Positions 1 to 10,700 of a DNA stretch of 64,000 nt are shown piece by piece (position 1 is the stretch's first letter; the number at the start of each line of letters is the position of its first letter). The notes under the pieces are model-generated. The model was not told the origin of the DNA. It saw nothing but the letters and a program-made list of their open reading frames with translations, and did not search any database. Position numbers and translations under genes: made by a program. Source of the stretch: Astropecten irregularis (lineage: Eukaryota; Echinodermata; Asteroidea; Paxillosida; Astropectinidae). Where the stretch lies: positions 23,209,873 to 23,273,872 of the forward strand of contig OZ020248.1 in assembly GCA_963971285.1 (NCBI GenBank), in the 5' to 3' direction.

Positions 1-74
1 TCCAATTTGTACCTGCACTTAGTGTTTTTGTGTATTAGGGTCATTTCATACTTTCCGTGGACGCTAGTGCAAAT

Positions 75-446
75 AAGCCATTTAAGAGTTTAATTCTGAA
101 TAATATCTGGCACACAGACTTCTCGGCACATAAGCATGATAAACACAACCGTTCGAAATTTCCCAGACTAAAGACTCTGTTGCTATATCACATGATTTGT
201 GGCAAGCTTTTGCATAGTGATACGTCCCATATCTCTGGAGTGGACTGGTTCCTTTGTGCTATTCTTATCCATTATGAACAGTGCATTGGTGCAAGACGTC
301 TGTTATGTAACTAAGCAAAAGCTTGCCCCGAATCATGTGATATAGCAACAGTGTCTTTAGTCTGGAGAATTCAGGTTTTGATGTTTACGTACAGTGAAAG
401 AATTCAGTGTACCAGATATTGTTCAATTTTAACTCTCAAAAGGCTT
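75..446. mobile_element. foldback MITE, copy 1
   Basis: The ends are imperfect inverted repeats (AAGCCATTTAAGAG on the left, CTCTCAAAAGGCTT on the right). A stronger inner palindrome has AGACTAAAGACT at 165-176 facing its complement at about 352-363. A second copy lies at 44608-44967, so this is a mobile family and not a local hairpin. Confidence 0.85.
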
Positions 447-809
447 TTTTCCATGATTACCGGAACAATTTCCAGTGCTTTCGACTTCAATGAAAATTTA
501 TTTTCAGGTTGAGAGAGTGTTTTTCCAGGAATTTTAAGCTATTTTGGTATCGACAGGGATACAACTTCAGGCATAAAATCGTAATGTATGTGGCTACATT
601 TCAAAATTAGGGGCACAAGGTCACACACAACCAAGGCAGTGTCCTGCATCTGAAATTCCTGAATAGTTTCTGACCATATTATTGAAACGTTCACATAAAC
701 TTTTGTATTTGGAGTGATGAACTTGTGCAACATTGCAGCAGTCTGGATCAAGAAAGAAATAAGAAAATTACCCTTCATGTACAGAGCTTTAGTGTGATTC
801 ATATAAAAC
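447..809. other. intergenic stretch, nothing recognised
   Basis: AT-rich sequence between two foldback elements. The small open frame on the - strand (539-802) has no recognisable domain and no supporting context. Confidence 0.5.
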
Positions 810-1227
810 TATGGCGCTCCACGAGTGCCATTCCACTTATCCAGATAACCACATACCGGTAATTAAAAGTCAACTTATCAAGATATTTTATCCGGGCGAG
901 TTGACTTTAAAAAGTGAAAACTACAAAGTCATCATATCTTGATGATTTATCTCGCAAAGTCGACTTACTGAAAGAAGGAAGTCAACTTATCCAGATAGTT
1001 TACCTTGGAAAGACAACTGACTCATTATCGGGATAAGACGACTTATAAGATTATAAGTTTGTTGACTTGTTCGTTGACAAATGTTCAGGATATGTCCCTT
1101 TTCACTACAAGTCATCTTGTTGAGATAAGTATTAAGACGACAATTTTTACCACCATAAAAATTGACTTGCCGACATAAATTATGTGGTTATCTGGATAAA
1201 GTGGAATGGCACTTATGGAGCACCGTA
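810..1227. mobile_element. MITE with about 47-bp inverted repeats
   Basis: The left arm CTATGGCGCTCCACGAG and onward pairs with the right arm ending GGAGCACCGTAA, with the TTATCCAGATAACCACAT part nearly perfect. The interior repeats a degenerate AAGTCGACTTATC-like motif several times. A fragment of the same end lies at 51826-51860. Confidence 0.8.
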
Positions 1228-2724
1228 ATAAACGGTTACTTTGTACAAATAATTTTTTTTTCTAATTGCTGTTTCACCATCTGTTCAGCTTTTGTTTGTT
1301 TTTTGTCTAAACAACCTTTTCCTATTCTGTGGAACAAAATGACTATTAATTAATGTTAATTAATTAAATTTGATTTGTTTATCTATCTATGATCATTTAA
1401 ATATCTAAATAATTTAAATATCTTTATAATAAGGTGAAAGTTGATGCACTTGTTGTTGTGTTTTGGCATTATTTTTTACAAATATTTCCGATGTATCAAA
1501 GATTTGAAGTACTGGTTCCATTTATGAGTAGATGACTATAGTTGTAGATTAAAAACAATTTCTTCTCCAAAAATATATGTATTTTTAATATTTTTTTTTA
1601 AAGTGGATTCAAGTTTTTTTTTCATTCTTCCTTAGCATGACGAAGCAATTTGAAATGGATAAACGTCGTTATGGCACGTTGCTCAAAATTAGATTTTTTA
1701 ACGTCTTATTTTTTTTCCTCATAAAACACAAAATCATATTGTGCATTGGAGATAATGGTTTAGCATATTAATATTCGGTAATTAACATGTGCAACCATGT
1801 GTATGTGCTAAAAAAAAAAAACATCAAGTTTAATATGAATATTGAATAAAACATTTAATTGTTCAATAAAATCCAGCATTGATTTAAGTGGCTGGATTGT
1901 AATACAACAAAAAATGAGCATGTGTGTGCCGTTTCCTTTTTTTGTTTTTAGTTCGAAGGTCCTCCTAACTCCAAGCATTTTATAGATGTTTTATTTCTGG
2001 TCATTATTTTGGTTGATGAGCAGAATTTGCAGCAGTTTATTTAGTTGGTTTAAAAATAATGATAATAATCAACAAAATTGACACACCTCTCCCCAAAAGG
2101 GCCAAATTATTGAGTATTACTCAAATCTTGACTCATTGCCGCTAATTGCTTACAAATCATCAGAATTCTTTGGTTGAAAAATAAAATAAACATTTTGTTA
2201 AAATATTATTATTAAATTGTTCTCCAAATAAAAAGATATTCATACTTCGTCCAGTTTTCATCATAATTAATAGAGTAAACATCTGGAAAACTATCGATTC
2301 AATTGTCATGTTTAAATGAGGGAATTCGGAAAATATTTCTAAACACCAAAATTGGGGAAAAAAGCTATGCACTACTAAAGTCAACTTGAAACTTATTTTT
2401 GGTGTTTACTTTTCGCATCAAAACTCTTGGAGGCGCTGTTTAATTCTCAAACGACCACGCGCTAATTTTTTTTTTGACTGCTGCTTGCAAAAAAACGTAC
2501 AGCTGACTTTTGTACAGGAAACTGGGAAAATGCAGGTAACATTTCGATTAATATTTGATTTGATGATAAAGATCCGATCAGTTATGAGTTTATGACTAGG
2601 AAAATATACCCACAACAGCGATTGTGTACCTTAGGAATTATTTCAGATTTAGTGAAGGGAAATAAAATTAAACCACTTTTGGGCAATTGGGAATGATGAT
2701 TTTGTTTTCCAGGGAACATTTTTG
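1228..2724. other. AT-rich intergenic region
   Basis: Long A and T runs and no supported gene. A fragment of the CTCCAAGCATTT / GGTTGATGAGCAG foldback family, also present at 35.6, 40.5, 48.3 and 52.5 kb, lies at about 1955-2040. Confidence 0.5.
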
Positions 2725-3182
2725 AAAGAATTCCACTGACGGCCATGACAGAAACAGGGTTATTTCCTCCAAGAGTTAACTTATTTGATGCAAGTCATAA
2801 TGAACTTCAATCTCAGGAGTGAAAACTGGTGTAGCTTATCTAAAAAGTGAGATTTTCAGGTTTTTTTGACCTACAATTATACTTCGAATGCATGCAGTAC
2901 TCCAGTAGTACTACTACTTACTAGCACAGTAGCAGCCATTTTTCTCAAAACGCCCCCTGTCGGTCCCATAGGTTTGTGCACAAGTGATGGCCGTCAGTGG
3001 AATTCTTGGACTGACGGCCATCACTTGTGCACAAACCTATGGGACCGACAGATGGCGTTATATTATAAGAAAAATGGCTACCGCTGCATTTGAAGTGTAT
3101 CATTGTAGGCCTACTAAGGTATAAAAACACTGAAAATCTCACTTTTCTGTTTCCGTAATGGCCGTCAATGGAATTCTTTCTG
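2725..3182. mobile_element. MITE with inner perfect hairpin
   Basis: The ends are inverted repeats (GAAAGAATTCCACTGACGG at the left, its near complement ending at 3182). Inside is a perfect 41-bp inverted repeat, 2957-2997 against 3011-3051, around a 13-nt loop. Related termini with GAATTCCACTGACGGCCAT occur near 21417 and 23170. Confidence 0.8.
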
Positions 3183-3247
3183 AGTTCAGCACCCCAGTTA
3201 CTGGGCCTATTAGTAGGCCTTCTATTTGATATTTTTGCCCATGATTC

Positions 3248-3401
3248 TGCATTTCGGCATTCCCGGAGATTAGTCCACTCTGGTTTATTAGCTGGTACCC
3301 AGACCCATAGGTGAAGAGTCATATTACGGTGAGTTAGCTTACTGTAGAATCTGGGTACCAGCTAACCAGAGTGGACTAATCTCAGGGAATGCCTGCATTT
3401 C
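3248..3401. repeat. inverted repeat, about 50-bp arms
   Basis: 3248-3303 and 3350-3401 pair almost completely (TTAGTCCACTCTGG against CCAGAGTGGACTAA) around a 46-nt loop. A 6-bp TTTATT insertion in the left arm is the main mismatch. It lies some 200 bp upstream of the PIGQ start codon. Confidence 0.8.
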
Positions 3402-3605
3402 TTTGAACCAAAAACCAAAGTATGATATAACCTTTAAGACAGAAGTGTCATGGTTTGTCAATTTTTGTGCTAAGCAGGGCCGTGAGATGGGCCCCAGATT
3501 ACAGACGAGTAATAACAATTTTGAGTCCTTAGGTGTACAAATATTGATTTCTCTCTGTAGACTGTAGACGTCAAATTGAAGGCCTGATCATCTGCAGCTA
3601 CGACT

Positions 3606-4799
3606 ATGCATCACACAAAGGTGTTCTTTCCTAGCTGTGCCGTCAGCAATGCAAAGAGTGGCCTGTGCATCGGCTGGAGGGATCAGCAATCACAGGTCAT
3701 CTGTGTCTTGGCCGTGGTTCACCTCCCACTCGATCCCCATCAGATCGTGAAACGGCTACAGCAGGTAATGAACCCCTCCTCCCCCATGTCCCATATTAAA
3801 TTACAGGGGCCAATTTCGTCTTTGCTCTCACACGACTCTTGCGATACCGCTTTGATTCCGGCTCTCGGGACCAACTTTAGAATGATGTTGTTCCTGAGAG
3901 CCAAAATTTGGCCAGAGTCAGGAGTCTCGCAAGAAAGTGTAGCAGTGTTGCAAGAGTTGCTTGAGAGCAGAGACGATATCACCGTGATGTCTAACGATTT
4001 GTCTACAAGTCTAGCATTAAATGATGCCTGAACTGATTCAAGCCTGGAAATAAATGGAGGTCACGGAGGCCATGGCCTTCGTTGCCCTGGTTCTTGGCCT
4101 TGGTGCCCTGTCAAATGTTTCCATAGACATTATGATTTTCCAATGGAAGTGCCCCTTGCAATGGAAAATTGGCCTTGCCCCCACCAAACCTTATTTCCAG
4201 CCCTGCTGATTGCTTGTTTCATCTTTTGTGCAGACGGCGGCACTCAACGGACAGCATCGCCTAAAAATACTCGGCCCAATCACTCACCGAGGTGACCCGG
4301 ACGAAGCCACGATACGGCAACTTTGTCGGGCAATCCCTACAGAACTTTCCATTGAGCTCGTCCGACCAGATCCTTACAGCATCCCGACATGCAGGCTGCT
4401 TACAGACTGCCAGCCCAGCACAGAAGACTCCCTACTCATCCTGTATGACCGATCCAAGATCCTCGCCAGCTCTTTGCCGAGTAGCTTTGAAACGGCCGAG
4501 AGAGATTCCCGTCCAGGAACATCGACGAAGCACCTTGCTGTCTCCCCGAGCGGAGACAGTGACCCCGGAGAGCAAGACAGAACAGGGAGGAGTGCTCTCA
4601 ACGTTGATACTGTCCTGTCGCTCATCCAGGAAGGAATACACCAACTAGCCTCTTTGAAGGACCTTGATGCATCCGTGGTTTGGAAGACGCAAGGTGTCGC
4701 GGCGTCTGCCATCCGGAGGACGTTGTCAGTTCTTGTGTCGATCCTGGTGTCAGTCTTGAACTTGACTCTGCTGCCTTTCAGAACTGAACTGTGTGACAG
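3606..4799 (+). CDS. PIGQ: PIGQ exons 1-2: cytosolic N-terminal region
   Basis: Exon 1 (3606-3764, residues 1-53) ends in phase 0 at CAG/GTAATG. Exon 2 (4234-4799, residues 54-241 plus two bases of R242) starts after TTTTGTGCAG and ends at GACAG/GTAAAA. The open frame continues past exon 1 to 4031, but that stretch has no PIGQ similarity and is intron. Residues 54-205 are polar with a serine- and proline-rich stretch, as in the variable PIGQ N-terminus. A hydrophobic run rich in Leu and Val near residues 217-236 is probably the first membrane segment. A possible 3' splice site at 3559 hints at an upstream untranslated exon; this is a guess. Confidence 0.92.
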
Positions 4800-7700
4800 G
4801 TAAAATGCCTCATTATCAGTCATCAGTCAAGGCTGATTCATACTCGCTGCGTATTCACTGCGTACGCAGCACGGTTCGCGCGCACCAAAAACAGTTCGTG
4901 CACACCAATTTGATTCGTATTTGGACAAGTTGAATATTTCAACATTCGGCGGATGCGTACACGCAGTAGAATCTTTAAAGATGAAGACGGGGCAAAATCG
5001 GGAAGCAATTACTTTTAGATATTGCCTAATTTCGATGATGTGCGATCTACAGTAGTCCTAAAGACAAAAGAATAATCTTGTCTACTCCCTCGGCATTTTG
5101 AATTTAAGTGAATTCAGGAATAGAGCTTCGCGCCTGTGACGTCACATTCAGAATGTTCGGACAAAACAAGTCGCACGTTGCCCAATTAACTTACACGTAA
5201 ATGTGGCGAAGTTTGTCTGAACATTCAGGTAACTATAGCTGTCGATATAAAGGGAGTATAAGGGCGTATATTCTATAAGTAGCTTGAGCCCGGAGTCCTC
5301 TTCAGTAGGATTGCCCCGCGCATCACACATTTATGAAAGTACAAACTGTACCGTTTGCGCGTTTTTCCGCATTCGAATGCAGACTATCGCTGCGTATTGA
5401 TTTTCATATCTTGAAAGAGTATGAACATCGAATCCGTCATTCACATTGTGCGCTGTGCGTGCGTAAACGCAGCGAGTGTAAACCAGCCTTCAGATAGAGG
5501 TCATCTGGCCGGGCCATGTGTGCAGGGTCATCGCATCTGTGTTCGGAGGTCACAGATCTGTCGGAAATTGCCGATCTATTCAAATGCAAATCAAGGGGGT
5601 AAATATCCACAATGTGCTAATTATTTGGAACAATAAAGGGTTCATTATTGAACCTCTTGTTCCAGACAGTTCTCCCATTCAATGTCATTTCAATGGAAAT
5701 AACAGAGCAATCATGAATATTCTCACGCCATGAGGCAAACTTCTTATAGATGCTTCCTGGGCAGAAGGGGTTAATCAATTTGCCACAATTTTTATTCATA
5801 AAGAACTGTGGATTTTCTTTTTCGTTTCTTTTTTTGGTTTTACAGATTATCACAAGATGCAACAGTCAAGAGGCTACTAAGGTTTACGCAAACGGGACGT
5901 CAGATACAGACCAAGTACCTCAATGTACAGACGCTGCTCGATGCATACAGCCAGGACGCTACCAGCAAAGGAACCACATCCACATTCAGTGAATACACGG
6001 GGATCGAGAACAGGTCTGAAAATGGTTGCGACAAATTGCGGTGAGATCCGAAATCCTCCAAGATGCTTAATAATCGGGGCCCACTTTTGGGAATTGTCTA
6101 AGTGGAAACACAATGTGGTGCTTATGAATACGAACCCCAGAATCTGGGGTTGGCAATAGACTAGGCTCGTTCAGGCCTGTTTTTTTATATAAAAATGAGG
6201 AGAGCTGCAAATCACTCTCCTTAAATCAACGTAGAGAATTTAGGAGATTGATTTGCTCTTGCTAACAAAAATCAAGTTTGAGCTGCAAATCCAACTCCTT
6301 AAATCAACATAGGGCCTACTCATACTAATAAGAGCAGTTTGCTCTTGCTAAACCAAGTTTTTGCATGTGTCCAGTGTCAGAAAAAGAGAACATGCCAAAA
6401 GTTTGGTTGGCCTGTTGAAAATGTTTGTATTATCCGCAAAGGGTAAATGTTGGCTGGAAAAATGTATGTGATGTTTTGAAAAAGGGCAGCTTTCCTTAAA
6501 TTGTTAAGGAGCTTTTTTTTTTCACTCTTCTTGGAAAACATTAAGGAGAGCGGAGGAGAGTGATCACTCTCACTCTCCTTAAAAATCAAGGCCTGCTCGT
6601 TTCTGAAATGTCACGGAAGTTAACCTCAGTCACTTTTGTGTTTTTTTGTCCTTTCAAGGCGTGGCAACCTGTGTATGTACCTGTTGATCGACGCTGTACT
6701 TGGTGTACTTCTGATGTGGTGGATACAGCGTAATAGCTATCCTGACGTCTGGGCCAAGTCTATCCTGTCCACTGCCAACGTAAGCATGGATGTCAGTGGC
6801 GGATCTAGAGGGGGGTTTTGTGGGTTGCTTCGCCTAGTGTGCCATACGTCCCCAAGTGTGTGTTCAAAACTCCATGTACAACTGCACAACATGCAAGAAC
6901 TAATGGACCTTTCCCATGAAATATGCTAATTAGATACGCGCATGCGCAAATGCCCTACTGGTTGGCAAGAAAGTTGCAGCTCCATTAGACATGTACGAAC
7001 CACATACAACGCAGAGGGCATGTAGCTTGCCAACCAGTGATGCATTTGCGCGTATCTAATTAACATATTTCATGGGAAAGGTCCATTTGTTGGACTATGC
7101 AATCAATCAGTGGGAGCATGCCCATGGCAGCGCGTTGCCGCATCTACCTTTGAGCTTTATTCCTTCGGTCTTCTGATAGCCATTCCCCAGGCTGCCACGC
7201 GACCTATCCCCATCTCGGCAAAATATCAATCTGACGCAACCATGTGTAGGGATCTGCATTAGTTCCTGCCCCTAGTGTAAATAGTTTTGCTGCCCCCCTA
7301 TTAATTTTTGATCTTAACTGTTTCATGCCAAGTTACCTGTAACCCAACTCAGAGCAGACATGTAATAGCAGTTGTGCAACATCCTGGAGACCACACAGGG
7401 AACTGGTGAGTTGGCAGGGCTTGTTAACCTCAAGTCATTCTTATCTGTGACTTGCTGTTAACAAGACCTACAATTTTGTGACTGCCAACTCAAAAGTTCT
7501 TTTGTGTCCTTTATTTCAGGTATGTTGATTTTCATTGATTTTATTGACAATGTAATGTAGGATTCACATACTTCATTTAGGCCTGATTCAAGTATAGTTC
7601 TCTCATTGGAAGTTGACATGTTTTTAAGTGAAACTTTGGTGAGATCTTTGGTCAAACTGTTTTCTTATGAATTGTTGGACACGTAGTTAAGATTTTAGAA

Positions 7701-10700
7701 AGTCCTAGGAAGCGCTATTTTCATCTTGGATTTTCTCTTTGTTTTGATGACAATTTGGTTTGTTGATTTGAGTTTATGGAAGTTCATATAGTATGGCATT
7801 GTTCAGTTTAAGATTTTGTGTTAAAGTACTTTTCCTATCATCTGTATTTTGCCTAGGAAAAGTCAGGATATTGTGTAGGTTTGAGAATATGTTGTGTATG
7901 TATAGATCCACACAGTCCACCCTCGTGGTCTGGGACCCCTTGCTGAGACATGAGTCCAGAGTACCCCTAGCCTGTGTGGCACCAGAACATCTGTTAGAGT
8001 AATTAACTCCAAGCCCTGGGGCTAGGTCCAGTAGTGAGGATAGCCTGGTTTTTCCCACTGATTACACCTGGAGTAGACTATTGCCTTGGTTCATGTTATT
8101 AGAGGCAAGTGCCAGGCTAGGAAATATTGGAAAGTTCTGGACCTGGTCCATTTGTTTATGTTGGCCTCAGAGAGCCAAAGAAAGTGGATTTTGTCTTTAA
8201 GTTTTTCTTTATTTCGTTTATCTTATGTTTTACTTTGTTTTACTTTGTTGAGTATTAAGAGTGTTCTTTTGCCTTGTTAGTCATTATTTCTCAAGTTAAG
8301 GACTTACATTGAAATAATGGAGCATTGCTAAGTGGTTTTATTGAACCAGCTAGGTCTTTTGGATAGATTCAGGAGTTAGTGGTAGTTGTTTAGTAATTCC
8401 TGTAATATCGTGTTTTTGTATTCATTCTTATCTGTGACTTGCTGTTAACAAGACCTACAATTTTGTGACTGCCAACTCAAAAGTTCTTTTGTGTCCTTTA
8501 TTTCAGTTGGAAATTATTACACCACTGGCCTGACCCAATACAAAAGGTCAGCAGGTGTAACATTTGGCGATCCTGCCAGGACGGGTTTGTGTAGTCTGCT
8601 CATTAAAATGATGTAGTTACACGGCCCTGCCTGCCCACCAAGAATGGCGTCTGAGCTGGAGGTGATCCATCAGAAGGTGACTGCTGGCCTGTACAGTCTC
8701 TCTTCAAAACATCTATGTGAGATTGCGGATGACCTCGGGGTGGAAAACATCACACCTGAGTCATCCCGGTTACGGATGGTAAAGCTGATTCATCGTCACT
8801 TGAATCGTGATGAGGTCGACGATCTACCCGATGGTGGCCTATCGATGCTGAAGGCAGTGCTAGAGGGCATCGAAAAGTCACTCACGTCAGATGCTGCCTC
8901 AAGCCATCTCGATGACCCTACACCATCAATTGATGAAGAGCCAGCCCCCTCCACTCCATCCAGCCAGATTCCTCCCAGCCAGACCTCCGATCAAGTCCCG
9001 GCCATGCAGACGGCATCCCAAGTGACCCTGCGAAGGGAATTCAAGATTGCAGGACAGATCGGGGAGCCGGGCCAGGGAGACAAACTCTCCTTCTCCAGCC
9101 TGGTTCACCAGATCCAGAGTGGGCTGGACAAGAAATATCCGGAGAAGGAGATTGTGTCAGCTGTGATTCGCAGTATAGTTCCGGGGGCGAAACTACGCAG
9201 TTACCTGGAAGGGAAAGCAGACCTGACCCTTCCGACTCTGAGACGGATCCTGCGAGCACACTTCCGAGAGAAAGATGCTACAGAGTTATTCAACCAGCTG
9301 TCCCGCTTGGTGCAGGAGCAGAAGGAGTCCGCACAAGGCTTTCTCATTCGTGCATTGGAGCTACGTCAGAGAGTATTGTTCGCATCTCAAGAAGCAGAAT
9401 CATCCTTTACGTATGATGCCAGTCTGGTACAGGGTGTGTTCCTTCATTCTGTTCAGACGGGTCTTCGTGACAGTGGTGTCAAGACAGAGATGCGTCCGCA
9501 CTTCAACAACAAAACCATCTCGGATGAGGATCTGTTTGAATATCTGAATACTGCAGCAACAAATGAGGAGGAGAGCCGGTTAAAGCTACAGGGACGCAAG
9601 GGCAGTTCCCAGCATGAGGCTCATGCCAATGTCATCCAGCCTGAAACCAAAGCAGAGCCTCCCAAGAAAGGAAACTCCCTGATGCAGGAAGTCCAGTCTA
9701 CTTCTGCTGACATCCTCACCCTGAAGGCCCAGGTCGCAGAGATACGAGATGCCTTGCTCAAGGGACAAAGCCAGGCAAACCAGGCTCGACCAACTAACCA
9801 GCGACCTCGTGGATGTAAAACTTGCCGAGACAATTGTCAGGGAGAGACCTGTCATCACTGCTTCAGGTGCGGGTCGGAGGAGCACTACGCTCGGGGATGT
9901 CGGCTGAACCGAAGAGGACCACGGAGTGATGGGCCGGGAAACGGCCAAGGGCTACCCCCGAGGGACAGGGTGTAGCTGCAGACAACCAAGATTCAAGGTC
10001 CCAGAACAGTAACGAAGGGAGACGGCGTCCGGTTTCTATGGCTACGGGACAGGTGTGTCATTTGACCCCCAAACAACATAAGGAAGTTGCTCGACTTGTT
10101 GGAGGCAAATGCCTAGTTGAGTGTTACCTCCAAGGAGTACACACCGAGGCCCTGTGGGACACCGGAGCGCAGGTATCCATTGTCCCCCTTTCATGGATGA
10201 AGAGGAATCTTCCAGGTATGCGGTTACATGCAGTTGAAGAGCTGATGGAGGCAGGCGAAAAGTTTCAGTTGACGGCAGCTAATGGAACTACTATACCATT
10301 CAAAGGATGGGTAGAATTGAGGTTCCAATTAAGGGAGACTGAAGCTCAACAAGGGATGACAGTTCCTCTCCTGGTCAGCTTAGACGAAATTGCACAACCC
10401 ATCATTGGCTACAATGTAATTGAATTGCTGATGAAAGACAAAGGATCCTCTCCATCCATGCGGTCAGCATTTCCGGGACTGAGACCCAACCAGTTCGATG
10501 CACTTGTTGGTTTTATCCACCACAACAACCCAGATGACTTCTGTGAGGTGAAAGTAGGCAGAAAAGACATACTCGTACCAGCAGGGAAAGCCGTGATTAT
10601 CACAGGTCGAGCTCACCCAGGACCAGTGACGAAGGAGATGACTGTGATGTTCGAACCAGACGTACAACCATGCTGGTCTGATGATCTCCAGATGGATGAG

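Noticed and set aside
3765-4031. Open continuation of PIGQ exon 1
   Set aside because: CAG/GTAATG is a good donor, the continuation is unlike PIGQ, and exon 2 joins exon 1 in phase to restore the family sequence.
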